NCBI GenBank assembly: GCA_029245345.1
Contig: JAQWPM010000007.1
Location: 1 to 64,000 of the forward strand
Source: Longimicrobiales bacterium
GTDB taxonomy: Bacteria; Gemmatimonadota; Gemmatimonadetes; Longimicrobiales; Gaopeijiaceae
Length of the DNA: 64,000 nt
Reading direction: 5' to 3'
The notes under the pieces are model-generated. The model searched no databases, was not told the DNA's origin, and was given only the letters and a program-made list of their open reading frames with translations. This document shows positions 53,331-62,637 of this stretch, piece by piece. How positions within the stretch are numbered: the stretch's first letter is position 1; the number at the start of each line of letters is the position of its first letter. Both the position numbers and the translations under genes were made by a program.

Positions 53331-54956
53331 TCAAAGTGTCCCTCCGGGAATCTGGAACGCACCGATGTGAGGTCCAGGATTGTGTCGTGCCGTCTTGTAC
53401 AGAAGGCCGAGCGCGGGTCGTAACTCTTCAGGGAGCACGATTTCGTCCACGAAGCCGCGCGCCGCAGCGAATCGCGCGTCCAGCTGACGCTCATACTCCT
53501 CGCGGACCTCGTCCATACGTGTGGTCAGATCTTCGTCCGGGACCATGCCCGCTTCCTTGAGTTTCTCGAGTTGCCCACTGAACAGCGCGACGACCGCGCT
53601 TGATCCCTCCATCACTCCCATGCGCCCAGTAGGCAGCGAGATGATGAAGTCGGGATCGAAGCCCTGCCCCGCCATCGCGTAGTACCCGGCACCCGACGCG
53701 TGATTCACGGTAAGTACGATCTTGGGCACAGTCGCTGTGGCCATGGCTTCCACGAACTCAGCGCCAGCCCGGATGATGCCGGAGTGTTCAGCCTCAGGTC
53801 CTACCATGAATCCAGAGACGTCCTGAACGAACAAAAGCGGAGTCTTGTGGCGATTCATCGTTTCGATGAAGTAGGCCACTTTGCGTGCGCTCTCCGTGTA
53901 CACGATGCCGCCCAAGCGTGGGGGCCCGTCGTCGCTCTTGAACATCCCCCTGGCATTTGCGATCACGCCTACAGGGTGACCGTCCATGAACCCAGTGCCA
54001 CAAATCATCTCGGGAGCGTGTCCGGGTTGGAATTCATCCAACGCGTCGCCATCCAAAATGCACTCGAGCACTTCCTTCATGTCATACGGCTGCCTGTGGT
54101 CGTCCGGGAGTAGGTCATACAGCTCATACGCCAGACGCTTAGGCGGCGTCGGGGTGCGATTCTCAGACCGATCCTCAACGGGGAGATCTGCCACCAATTG
54201 CCGGATCTTCACTAAACAGGCAGGGTCATCCTTCAGCATGTAGTGAGCGACCGCACCGACTTCGGTGTGGACTCGAGCTCCGCCCAACTCCTCTGACCCC
54301 ACTGTCTGGCCGGTCGCGCCCTTTACGAGATCCGGACCTCCAAGGCCCATGAACGACGTCCCTTCGACCATCAGGATGACATCAGACAGCGCCGGGAGGT
54401 ACGCGCCACCGGCGATACACGGCCCCATAACAGCTGCGATCTGAGGAATGCGTAGATAGCGACGCATGATCGAGTTGTAGTAGAAGATCCGTCCAGCCCC
54501 GTACTGACCCGGAAAGACACCTCCCTGGTGCGGAAGATTCACACCCGCTGAATCAACCAGATACACGATCGGAACGCGACAACGCATGGCCACTTCTTGA
54601 GCTCGAAGCATCTTGGTAATCGTCTCGGGCCACCAAGATCCCCCCTTCACGGTGGCGTCGTTTGCCACGACGACCACTTCCCTCCCCGCAACCCTGCCGA
54701 CTCCAGTGACCACGCCGGCGCCCGGCGCCTGACCGTCGTAGAGGTCGTGCGCGACGAGAAGCCCCAACTCAACCCACGGCTCTCCATCGTCGAGAAGCAG
54801 GTGGACTCGCTCGCGAGCCGTCAGTTTGCCCTGATCGTGCTGGAGCTGAATGCGTTTCGCACCGCCACCGTCGTAAAGTGTGTCACGCAGTTTCCGCAAT
54901 TCGAACGCGAGTTCGGCCATACGTCCGGAGGGGTCGGGCCCGGATGCATCCGTCAT
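53331..54956 (-). CDS. acyl-CoA carboxylase carboxyltransferase subunit
   Basis: 541 residues from the ATG at 54956, the usual length of PccB/AccD5-type subunits; the 52 upstream codons overlap the B12-subunit gene and are not family-like. The crotonase-like N-half has GKLTARERVHLLLDDGEPWVELG, VVVVANDATVKGGSW and CRVPIVYLVDSAGVNLPHQ. The C-half has FMVGPEAEHSGIIRAGAEFVEAM and MGVMEGSSAVVALF. It transfers carboxyl from biotin to an acyl-CoA; with a mutase module next to it, propionyl-CoA is the likely substrate, though methylcrotonyl- or geranyl-type activity is possible. A biotin carboxylase/carrier subunit must be encoded elsewhere. The gap to the B12 subunit gene is 19 nt. Confidence 0.92.
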   Translation of the reverse strand: MTDASGPDPSGRMAELAFELRKLRDTLYDGGGAKRIQLQHDQGKLTARERVHLLLDDGEPWVELGLLVAHDLYDGQAPGAGVVTGVGRVAGREVVVVANDATVKGGSWWPETITKMLRAQEVAMRCRVPIVYLVDSAGVNLPHQGGVFPGQYGAGRIFYYNSIMRRYLRIPQIAAVMGPCIAGGAYLPALSDVILMVEGTSFMGLGGPDLVKGATGQTVGSEELGGARVHTEVGAVAHYMLKDDPACLVKIRQLVADLPVEDRSENRTPTPPKRLAYELYDLLPDDHRQPYDMKEVLECILDGDALDEFQPGHAPEMICGTGFMDGHPVGVIANARGMFKSDDGPPRLGGIVYTESARKVAYFIETMNRHKTPLLFVQDVSGFMVGPEAEHSGIIRAGAEFVEAMATATVPKIVLTVNHASGAGYYAMAGQGFDPDFIISLPTGRMGVMEGSSAVVALFSGQLEKLKEAGMVPDEDLTTRMDEVREEYERQLDARFAAARGFVDEIVLPEELRPALGLLYKTARHNPGPHIGAFQIPGGTL

Positions 54957-54975
54957 ATCAAGCGATCCGTCCCGG

Positions 54976-55392
54976 TCAAACCGTCTCCCGAGTTGCGAAC
55001 CACTCGCGGATGTACTCGATGGCTTCTGTGGTCCGAGTTCCCGGACCAAACAACTTCCCCACGCCAAGATCGACGAGGGAGTCGACGTCCTCTTCGGGGA
55101 TGATCCCGCCACCGGTCAACAGCATGTGATCCACGCCTGCCTCATCCAGAAGCGCCTTCACTCGCGGAAAGAGCGTCAGGTGAGCGCCCGAAAGGATGGA
55201 CATCGCTATGACGTCCACGTCTTCCTGGATCGCAGCGCTGACCACCATTTCGGGCGTCTGATGAAGCCCCGTATAGATGACCTCGAACCCGGCATCGCGG
55301 AAGGCGCTGGCAATGACTTTCGCGCCGCGGTCGTGGCCATCGAGGCCAGGCTTGGCCACCAGTACTCGAATCTTTCGGTCGGTCTCGGACAT
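54976..55392 (-). CDS. methylmalonyl-CoA mutase, B12-binding subunit
   Basis: 138 residues: [28 protein letters not shown] has the D-x-H-x-x-G cobalamin motif, followed by [37 protein letters not shown] and [13 protein letters not shown]. This is the separate C-terminal (small) domain of methylmalonyl-CoA mutase that holds B12. It works with the catalytic subunit two genes upstream; a HAD gene lies between. The carboxyltransferase gene follows by 19 nt. Confidence 0.94.
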   Translation of the reverse strand: MSETDRKIRVLVAKPGLDGHDRGAKVIASAFRDAGFEVIYTGLHQTPEMVVSAAIQEDVDVIAMSILSGAHLTLFPRVKALLDEAGVDHMLLTGGGIIPEEDVDSLVDLGVGKLFGPGTRTTEAIEYIREWFATRETV

Positions 55393-55504
55393 GGTCGTTC
55401 CTGAAGAGGCCGGATGGGTGTCTCCGAAGGCTAAAAAGATACCGGATCACACGTTACGCCGGGAGGAGCCAGGTGCCGATCCAGCGACTCACCGCAGATT
55501 CGGG

Positions 55505-56188
55505 TTAACGCGCCACCAATTGGGTCGTCAGTTCGGCCAGATCCGACACTCGCGGAGTGCGACCTTCATGGAGCCTCAACGGGTCGAAGAGGACTCCCTG
55601 GAGACCGGCTGCCGTCGACCCCTGGTAGTCCACTTGGTACAGATCCCCCACATAGAGGCATTCACTCGGTTCCAGCTCTAAGCGCTGGCAGGCATCGAGA
55701 AAAATCGCAGGATCAGGTTTCTCCACGCCCACAGTCTCTGAGTCGATGACGAAGTCGAAGTAGGTGGTGAGGCCACATCGGTCGAGGACGTCGGCCATCC
55801 TACCATCAGCGTTGGAGATGACGGCCAGGCGAAGCCCCGCGCTCCGGAGCTCTTCCAGCGCTTCGTGCGTGCCCGGCTCGGTTCCAGTCCACATGTGATC
55901 CCGGTGGTGCTCATCCCGTAACCGAAGGCCGACGTCTTCAAGTCTGTCATCCGGCACGCCACTGCCCTTAAACAACGCCAGGAAGTACTGATGCCATAGC
56001 TCAGGTTCGGTACCGACTTGGCCAGCCTGGATTCCCTCGTGCAGTTTCGCGCGAGCGCGGAGTTCCGCCTCCCGCACCTGCTCGGCATCAGTCACCACCC
56101 CAGCCTCTAGAAACAGGCCGGCCATCCGTTCCTGATCCAGGTATACGAGCGTGTTTCCCGCATCGAACAAGACCGCTCGCACAGCCAT
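55505..56188 (-). CDS. HAD-family hydrolase
   Basis: 227 residues. HAD motif I is VLFDAGNTLV at the N-terminus; the second Asp of the usual DxD is replaced by Gly (D-A-G-N-T). Motif II is in VISNADGRM, motif III Lys in VGVEKPDPAIF, and motif IV is VGDLYQVDYQGS. The four-helix cap lies at about 18-90. The family dephosphorylates small metabolites such as phosphoglycolate or acts as a haloacid dehalogenase. It sits between the two mutase subunit genes (11 nt after the catalytic subunit), so a role in clearing a by-product of that pathway is possible but unproven. Confidence 0.88.
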   Translation of the reverse strand: MAVRAVLFDAGNTLVYLDQERMAGLFLEAGVVTDAEQVREAELRARAKLHEGIQAGQVGTEPELWHQYFLALFKGSGVPDDRLEDVGLRLRDEHHRDHMWTGTEPGTHEALEELRSAGLRLAVISNADGRMADVLDRCGLTTYFDFVIDSETVGVEKPDPAIFLDACQRLELEPSECLYVGDLYQVDYQGSTAAGLQGVLFDPLRLHEGRTPRVSDLAELTTQLVAR

Positions 56189-56199
56189 GGAAACCTCGG

Positions 56200-57921
56200 T
56201 CAGAAGAACACCGGCTCCTTGTACGAACCGAAGACGTCTTCCATGGCCGCACGGATCTCGTACAGAGTGCAGTATGCTCGGGCACAGTCGAGGATGAATG
56301 GGACCACGTTGTCCTCGGTGCCACTGGCGTGACGTAAGGCCGATAACGTTCTCTCAACTTCGTCGGCATCACGCCGCTCTCTCAGGTCTGCCATGCTTTC
56401 GACCTGACCTGCCTCGACCGAAGGATCGATGCGAAGGGTGTCGATCTCGATACCACCCGACCCCTCGGTGAACTTGTTCACACCCACAACGACACGGTCG
56501 CCTGATTCGATCTCACGCTGCTGGCGCATCGCAGAGCCCGCGATCTCCTTCTGGAACCAGCCCTCATGGATACCGGGCACCACACCTCCGAGCGCGTCGA
56601 TCTGTTCGAAGATCTCCATGGCTTCCTGTTCGAGCTCGTCCGTCAGCGTTTCCACGTAATACGATCCGGCTAACGGATCGATGGTGTCCGCCACTCCGGA
56701 CTCGAAGGCCAAGACTTGTTGAGTGCGAAGAGCGATGCGGACGCTTTTTTCCGTGGGAAGCGCGAGCGTCTCATCCATGGAATTGGTGTGCAGCGACTGG
56801 GTACCACCAAGGGCCGCCGCCATCGCTTGATAGGCGACCCGGACAATGTTGTTCTCGGGCTGTTGGGCCACGAGGCTCACACCGGCCGTCTGCGCATGTG
56901 TGCGCAACCGCCAGGAGTCGGGGTTCTTCGCGCCGTACTTGTCCCGCATGCCCTTCGCCCAAATACGCCTGGCGGCACGGAACTTCGCAATCTCTTCGAA
57001 AAAGTCATTGTGCACGTCAAAGAAGAACGAGAGCCGCGGGGCAAACGCATCTATGTCGAGGCCCGCTGCGACCGCACGCTCCACATATTCAAATCCGTTA
57101 CGCAGGGTAAAGGCTAATTCTTGGCCTGCGGTCGCCCCTGCTTCACGAATGTGATAGCCCGAGATCGAGATCGGATTGTACTTGGGGGTGTGCTCGCTAC
57201 ACCACTCGAACATGTCGACGATCAGTCGCAAGGCAGGCTCGGGTGGATACACCCAGGCGTGCTGTGCCTGGTATTCTTTCAGGATGTCGTTCTGAACAGT
57301 CCCACGAAGCACCTCAGGCGACACGCCCTGCCGCTCGGCAGCCGCAACGTAGAAGCAAAAGAGAATGATCGCCGGACCATTGATGGTCATGGACACCGAC
57401 ACTTGATCGAGGGGGATGCCCTCGAACAGTCGCTCCATGTCGGCCAGCGACGATATCGCCACACCGCACACACCGACCTCACCGAGCGAGCGCGGGTGGT
57501 CGGAGTCGTACCCCATCAGCGTGGGGAAGTCGAACGCGACTGAGAGTCCGGTCTGCCCATGCGCAAGCAGATAGTGATACCGCTCGTTCGTCTCTTCTGC
57601 CGTAGCGAAGCCGGCGAATTGCCTCATGGTCCAGAGGCGAGTGCGGTACATCGTGGAATAAGGCCCCCGTGTGAACGGGAACTCTCCCGGGAATCCGACA
57701 TCTTCCTCGGGATCCTCACTCGTCCGATCCAACGGCGTATACAGCGGACGCACCTCTCGCCCAGAGATCGACTCGAATAGAGAGTCGCGCTTTGGCATGC
57801 CTTCGTAGGTCTCTTCCCAACCGGCGAGTCGGGCCTTCAGCTGGGAGAGTTCCTCCTCGCGTACACGGACCAAATCAGCCAACTCGGCGGGGTTCAGAGC
57901 GTCTTTTTCAACCGTCGACAT
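56200..57921 (-). CDS. methylmalonyl-CoA mutase, catalytic (large) subunit
   Basis: 573 residues. It is the N-terminal TIM-barrel and CoA-binding part of the mutase, without the B12 domain, which is a separate gene here. Conserved: REVRPLYTPLDRTSEDP, GFPGEFPFTRGPYSTMYRTRLWTMRQFAGFATAEETNERYHYLLAHGQTGLSVAFDFPTLMGYDSDHP, VSVSMTINGPA and GGTQSLHTNSMDETLALPTE. It rearranges methylmalonyl-CoA to succinyl-CoA with adenosyl-B12. The two-gene layout is known in archaea and several bacterial phyla. It lies about 98 nt downstream of meaB. Confidence 0.95.
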   Translation of the reverse strand: MSTVEKDALNPAELADLVRVREEELSQLKARLAGWEETYEGMPKRDSLFESISGREVRPLYTPLDRTSEDPEEDVGFPGEFPFTRGPYSTMYRTRLWTMRQFAGFATAEETNERYHYLLAHGQTGLSVAFDFPTLMGYDSDHPRSLGEVGVCGVAISSLADMERLFEGIPLDQVSVSMTINGPAIILFCFYVAAAERQGVSPEVLRGTVQNDILKEYQAQHAWVYPPEPALRLIVDMFEWCSEHTPKYNPISISGYHIREAGATAGQELAFTLRNGFEYVERAVAAGLDIDAFAPRLSFFFDVHNDFFEEIAKFRAARRIWAKGMRDKYGAKNPDSWRLRTHAQTAGVSLVAQQPENNIVRVAYQAMAAALGGTQSLHTNSMDETLALPTEKSVRIALRTQQVLAFESGVADTIDPLAGSYYVETLTDELEQEAMEIFEQIDALGGVVPGIHEGWFQKEIAGSAMRQQREIESGDRVVVGVNKFTEGSGGIEIDTLRIDPSVEAGQVESMADLRERRDADEVERTLSALRHASGTEDNVVPFILDCARAYCTLYEIRAAMEDVFGSYKEPVFF

Positions 57922-58019
57922 TCAGACTCCTGTATTGATACTGATTCCGCGTATACCGTCGGATCAGGCCCTGCGATTCCGGAATAGCACTGAAAGATGA
58001 CGCTGGGCGGGAGACAAGG

Positions 58020-59060
58020 TCAACGCAGCAGGCGCTTCAGCAACTCCGCGGCAACCGAATAAGCGGTCTCTGTCCCGTCCCTCATCTGGTCCAAGTACGG
58101 CTCTAAGCCCCCCCCTGTAGCCTCGGAACGCCTCGCGACTCTCCTTAGCTCGCGATCGACCACGTCCTGGACTCGCACACGCGCACGGGCCCTCCGGCGC
58201 ACCTCGATCTGACCGCTGGTTCCCAACCATTCTCGGTGAGCGTCGATGGCTGCGAGCAGATCCCCCACGCCTTCACCGGTGAGCGCTACGGTGGACAAGA
58301 CGGGAATCTGCCACCCCCCCTCTTGTATGGGAGGAGCGTCGGTCGTCCGCTCCTCTTTCGCGATACGGGCCAGATCCACCCCATGGTGGGCCGGCATGTC
58401 CTTCATGGCATTGCCCGCTTTCAGGTGGAGAGCTTGGCGCAAGTCCTTGACCAGGCGATCCGCACCGGGACGGTCCGATTTGTTCACCACGAAGATGTCG
58501 GCGATTTCCATCAGGCCGGCCTTCATGGCCTGAATGGCGTCGCCAGATTCGGGCACTAGGACCACCACGACCGTATCCGCCGCCGCGGTGATCTCTAGCT
58601 CAGTTTGGCCCACGCCGACCGTCTCGACGAGGAGGACATCGAAGCCGAACACGTCTACCAAGTCGAGAACTTCCTTTGTCGTGGTCGCGAGGCCACCCAG
58701 CGACCCGCGCGTGGCCATCGAGCGAATAAAGATCCCCGGATCCGTCGCGAGATCGTTCATCCGGATCCGATCTCCAAGGAGCGCCCCCCCCGAATAGGGA
58801 GATGTGGGGTCTACCGCGACCACACCGATTCGCTCTCCCTGACCCAGGAACGTCTTCGCCGCTGCCGCGACCAGACTCGATTTGCCGGCCCCGGGAGGCC
58901 CCGTGAATCCGATCCTTCGAACGGACGGACCCTCCTGAAGAGCCTCGTGCAGCAGCTCTTGAAAGCCGGCCCGCTCGTCTTCGACGATCGAAATCGCGCG
59001 GGCCAAAGCTGGGATGTTCCCGGCTCTGAACCGTTTCAGAAGATCTTGGTGAAAAGTCAT
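58020..59060 (-). CDS. meaB: methylmalonyl-CoA mutase-associated GTPase MeaB
   Basis: 346 residues. The G3E-type P-loop is GPPGAGKSSL (about 54-63), then VAVDPTSPYSGGALLGDRIRM, the switch region IRSMATRGSLGGLA, VETVGVGQTE and NKSDRPGA for guanine recognition. MeaB (ArgK) protects the mutase and helps load adenosylcobalamin. ATG 59060 gives the family start; the 17-codon extension lies toward the ubiB-like gene. It is the first gene of the mutase run and is followed by the catalytic subunit. Confidence 0.95.
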   Translation of the reverse strand: MTFHQDLLKRFRAGNIPALARAISIVEDERAGFQELLHEALQEGPSVRRIGFTGPPGAGKSSLVAAAAKTFLGQGERIGVVAVDPTSPYSGGALLGDRIRMNDLATDPGIFIRSMATRGSLGGLATTTKEVLDLVDVFGFDVLLVETVGVGQTELEITAAADTVVVVLVPESGDAIQAMKAGLMEIADIFVVNKSDRPGADRLVKDLRQALHLKAGNAMKDMPAHHGVDLARIAKEERTTDAPPIQEGGWQIPVLSTVALTGEGVGDLLAAIDAHREWLGTSGQIEVRRRARARVRVQDVVDRELRRVARRSEATGGGLEPYLDQMRDGTETAYSVAAELLKRLLR

Positions 59061-59076
59061 AGACAGAGCCTCATCT

Positions 59077-60738
59077 CTATTTCCGATTGTCCGGCCGGAC
59101 CCCCCGCGCATGGCGAAGCGGGTTTTCCAACAGGTGAGTAGGAATGAAGAGAACTACGACGAACATGGTGAGAGCCGCGAAGAGTCCGAGCCCAAGCAGC
59201 CACCAACTGCGCAGGGCGATAAACAAAATCGACGTGATTACTGCTGTGGCACTCGCGAATATGCTCAACAACAGGCGGCGGGCCTGGAGGTGAACCACTC
59301 GCTCAGCGGCTTGAACGTCCCGGGGATGGATTCGCACTCGGAGCTCTTCCTTCTCCGCGCGCATCACCAAGTCCCTCACGGACCGGATCGCCGATTGAGC
59401 CTCGTCCACAAAATTCTTCGCAATCTGTGCCGGCTGTTGACCCGCCGACTTCAGAAGCTCGACCTGATTCTCCCGAATCACACCCTGAATAAAGGTCAGG
59501 CCGTCGAAATTCGAGTCGTAGTGTAAGGCCAAGCCCTCAATGAGGGCGCCCGTGCGGAAGAAGTAGACGAGCTCTTGGGGCAGTTGGATCGGCCAGGTAT
59601 AGAACGTGTCGAGGAGCTCGGCGACGAGCTCTTGTACAATGCGCTGGCGATTTTTGGTCTTCGCGCGCTGGACAATTCGCAGGATCTCCGTGGCCGCCTC
59701 ACGGATCTCACCCCGTGAGACGTCTGGGCTGATCATGCCCAAGCGATACATCTCGTTGATCACGCCGTCGATGTCTTCTCGCCCCACTGCGAGCGCAACG
59801 CCCAGAATCGACTCTCGCGTCCAACGGGGCACCTCGAGGACGGCGCCCCAATCCAGGACCACGATCGTCCCATCGTCCTGCACCAGGAGGTTCCCCGGAT
59901 GAGGGTCGGCGTGCATGAAGCCGTCCACCATCATCATCCGGAGGTATACGCCGGTGAGCGACTCCATCACCGCCCGGAAAGACAGACGGCCTGACCGGAA
60001 CAATTCGTGTAGGCTGTCGACCTTCGTGCCGGGACAGTACTCCATGACCAGGACACGGCGATGCGTGAAGTCCTCTAAGACCTCCGGAGCACGTACGCGC
60101 CGGTCTCCCGAGAACACCGCATGGAACCGTGCGACATTCTGCGCCTCGGACCGGAAGTCCATCTCCGCTCGCACACCCACGGAGAACTCCCGAACGACAT
60201 TCGTCAGCGCCCGAACATGGTGGGTCGGGAAGATGATGTTGAGCCAGAACAGAAGTCGGAACGAGATATCGAGATCCAGGGCGATAGCCGCTTCCACACC
60301 GGGTCGCAGCACCTTCACCACGACCTCCCGCCCATTCACGCGGGCGCGGTGAACCTGTCCGAGGGAGGCCGCTGCCATGGGCTCGTCCTCGAATTCTTCG
60401 AAGATCTCTGCAATCGGCGCACCGACTTCCGATTCGATGACTCGTCGGATCTCATCAGCAGGGTCTGGGGGGACCTGGTCCTGCAGCCGAGACACCTGTG
60501 ACAGATAGGGCTCCGGCAGGATGTCCGCGCGCGAGCTCAACAGCTGAGACAACTTGATGAACGTAGGTCCGAGCTTGGCCAAGCGGGCTGTCAGGCGTTC
60601 GGCTCTAAGTTGGTGGTGCGCGTCCGTGCGAGAAGCCGGGCGGCCGAACAAAATCCACGCTCTCCGGTCCCTCAGGAACGCCACGACGAACGGGCTCAGT
60701 CGGAAGAGCACAGAGAAGGTGCGTGAGATTCGCTTCAT
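59077..60738 (-). CDS. UbiB/ABC1-family atypical kinase
   Basis: 553 residues. UbiB/ADCK signatures: KLGPTFIKLSQLLSSRADILPEPYLSQVSRLQDQVPP (the KxGQ-like loop appears as LGPTFIKL), MAAASLGQVHRARVNGREVVVKV, MEYCPGTKVDSL, MHADPHPGNLLVQDDGTIVVLDWGAV with the catalytic Asp and Asn. Two membrane helices sit at the end (about 495-540). These proteins are ATPases that support ubiquinone or other isoprenoid-lipid metabolism. Its ATG overlaps the mgtE stop by 4 nt and it is 16 nt upstream of meaB. Confidence 0.93.
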   Translation of the reverse strand: MKRISRTFSVLFRLSPFVVAFLRDRRAWILFGRPASRTDAHHQLRAERLTARLAKLGPTFIKLSQLLSSRADILPEPYLSQVSRLQDQVPPDPADEIRRVIESEVGAPIAEIFEEFEDEPMAAASLGQVHRARVNGREVVVKVLRPGVEAAIALDLDISFRLLFWLNIIFPTHHVRALTNVVREFSVGVRAEMDFRSEAQNVARFHAVFSGDRRVRAPEVLEDFTHRRVLVMEYCPGTKVDSLHELFRSGRLSFRAVMESLTGVYLRMMMVDGFMHADPHPGNLLVQDDGTIVVLDWGAVLEVPRWTRESILGVALAVGREDIDGVINEMYRLGMISPDVSRGEIREAATEILRIVQRAKTKNRQRIVQELVAELLDTFYTWPIQLPQELVYFFRTGALIEGLALHYDSNFDGLTFIQGVIRENQVELLKSAGQQPAQIAKNFVDEAQSAIRSVRDLVMRAEKEELRVRIHPRDVQAAERVVHLQARRLLLSIFASATAVITSILFIALRSWWLLGLGLFAALTMFVVVLFIPTHLLENPLRHARGVRPDNRK

Positions 60739-62087
60739 AACAGGAGTCTAGACGCCAGTCCCAGTAGCAGGAAGAAACCGATTAGGTCGGTGAGCGTGTG
60801 AACAAACACCGAAGAGGCGACGGAAGGATCGACGCCTGCCCGCTCGAGCATGGTTGGGATGAACGCCCCCGCGAAGCCGGCGGCGATCTGATTGCCCCAC
60901 ATCGCGAGCATGACGACCAACCCCAATCGCGGATCTGCTCCGGGAATGAGCATAGCGAGGCCCGCCAGCCCCACACCGAGCACGGCTCCGTTGACGAGCC
61001 CGATCAGGACTTCCTTCCCCACAAACCCTTGGACACCATCCGGTCCCGCGATCGTCATCCGTCGAATGGTGATGGCGAGTGACTGAGTCCCGGAACTCCC
61101 GCCCATGGCAGCGATGATCGGTGCGATGAAGGCGAGCACTGTCATCTGAGCGATCACATCTTCGAAAATCAGAATCACCGAAGCTGCGAGTGAAGCGGTG
61201 ATCAAGTTGAGTATGAGCCACGGAAGACGGACCCGGACCGACTCCGTCCATGTGTGCCTCAGCTCGTCTTCATTCGTGACCCCGGCGAGGCGAAGGATAT
61301 CCTCTGTCTGTTCCGCTTCGAGCACGTCGATCACATCATCGAAGGTGATCCGACCCAGGAGTTTGTTGTCCTCCGAAACAACTGGAACGGACGCCAAGTT
61401 GTATCGCGATATGAGTCGGCCAACCTCTTCCTGATCGAGATCCGGGAGGGCTGTCGCAACAGGTTCTTGCACCAGCCCAGCGAACGTCTCTTCCGGATTC
61501 GCAATGACGAGATCGTCGAGTCGAAGCGTGCCTAGAAGCCTGTCGTCCGCATCGATAACAAAGACGGTATAGAAGTCCTCGACTTCCTGTCCTTGGATTC
61601 GCACCTGATCGATCGCCTGCCCCGCAGTCAGCGTTCCATACACTTTGACCAATTCCGTGGTCATGAGTCCGCCAGCCGTCTCCTCGTCGTACTCGAGGAG
61701 ATCTCGGAGTTCCAAAGCTTCTTCATCTGAGAGCGCGCCGAGAATCGCTTCTTGTTCGTCGGGCTCGAGTTCTGCGATGAGGTCCGCAGCGTCATCATCC
61801 GGAAGCTCGTGGAGGAGCTCCGCACCCTTCTCCGGAGTAAACGCCGCGAGGAGGTCGCCGCGCTCCTCGCCTTCTTCCATCTCCGAGAGTGTCTCAGAGG
61901 CCACATCAGCCGACAACGCACTGAGGAATTCTACCTGCTGACCCTCGTCGAGAAGCTCTACGACGTCCGCAATATCCGAGGCATGCAGTCCCTCGACTAC
62001 GGCTCTTAGCGCAAACAAATCACCCGAGGCGACGAGAGCCTCGAGGCGTTCTTTGCTTCGCTGGAGGTCATGCTCGGAGTTGCTCAT
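60735..62087 (-). CDS. mgtE: magnesium transporter MgtE
   Basis: 450 residues. The acidic N-domain of superhelical repeats is ELLHELPDDDAADLIAELEPDEQEAILGAL. Two CBS domains follow (VFVIDADDRLLGTLRLDDL, VPVVSEDNKLLGRITFDDVIDVL), a plug helix, and five membrane helices with LPWLILNLITASLAASVI and MGGSSGTQSLAITIRRM. This is the MgtE order. It is a Mg2+-gated Mg2+ channel: the cytoplasmic domains sense Mg2+ and close the pore. It precedes the ubiB-like gene, with a 4-nt overlap. Confidence 0.95.
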   Translation of the reverse strand: MSNSEHDLQRSKERLEALVASGDLFALRAVVEGLHASDIADVVELLDEGQQVEFLSALSADVASETLSEMEEGEERGDLLAAFTPEKGAELLHELPDDDAADLIAELEPDEQEAILGALSDEEALELRDLLEYDEETAGGLMTTELVKVYGTLTAGQAIDQVRIQGQEVEDFYTVFVIDADDRLLGTLRLDDLVIANPEETFAGLVQEPVATALPDLDQEEVGRLISRYNLASVPVVSEDNKLLGRITFDDVIDVLEAEQTEDILRLAGVTNEDELRHTWTESVRVRLPWLILNLITASLAASVILIFEDVIAQMTVLAFIAPIIAAMGGSSGTQSLAITIRRMTIAGPDGVQGFVGKEVLIGLVNGAVLGVGLAGLAMLIPGADPRLGLVVMLAMWGNQIAAGFAGAFIPTMLERAGVDPSVASSVFVHTLTDLIGFFLLLGLASRLLL

Positions 62088-62208
62088 GGCCAGTCGGTCG
62101 AAATCGGGGGGCGCCGTGAGCCGATCTGCGACATGAAACGGTCACGGAGAGCGCGAGGCTGGAAGATCCCGGAGGTGCGGAGACCCCGCAAGGCGGGCAT
62201 GAGGCTAA

Positions 62209-62634
62209 CTAACAGCCGCCGGCGAGAACCTCGCTCAAGAGTCTCTCTTGAAGCACAAACATCGGGCTTTCCAATCGGTCCAGCCCATCGGGATGGTCTT
62301 CGCCCATCACGTGAAGTGCGCCGTGGATGGCAAGTCGGGTGAGTTCCTCCTTCACCGAGACATTGAGTTCGACCGCTTGGCGTTCTGCCTGGCTCACGCA
62401 CACATAGACATCACCTAAGGGCACATGTTCGTCGCCAAGATTGAAAGCGATGACATCGGTAGGGCAATCTTTCCCTAAGTATTCCCGATTCAGCGAGGTG
62501 ATCTCCTCGTCGGACACGAGAGTCAGAGAGACCTCCGCCTGGTCTGCCGCGCCCCGAAGCACACGCTCGACAGCGCACCGGAGCAACTTCAAAGGTGCAT
62601 CTTCGAACCCATTCGTATTGACCTGAACCCTCAT
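62209..62634 (-). CDS. ybeY: endoribonuclease YbeY
   Basis: 141 residues. The zinc motif H-x3-H-x5-H is HGALHVMGEDH (His104, His108, His114), preceded by NREYLGKDCPTDVIAFNL and GDVYVCVSQAERQA. YbeY is an RNase for 16S rRNA 3'-end maturation and ribosome quality control. It starts 3 nt after the 7TM-HD phosphohydrolase gene, a standard neighbour. The 120 nt to the next gene downstream show nothing. Confidence 0.95.
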   Translation of the reverse strand: MRVQVNTNGFEDAPLKLLRCAVERVLRGAADQAEVSLTLVSDEEITSLNREYLGKDCPTDVIAFNLGDEHVPLGDVYVCVSQAERQAVELNVSVKEELTRLAIHGALHVMGEDHPDGLDRLESPMFVLQERLLSEVLAGGC

Positions 62635-62637
62635 TCG

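Noticed and set aside
54957-55112. N-terminal extension of the carboxyltransferase
   Set aside because: It overlaps the B12-subunit gene out of frame and has no similarity to the family; the ATG at 54956 fits.
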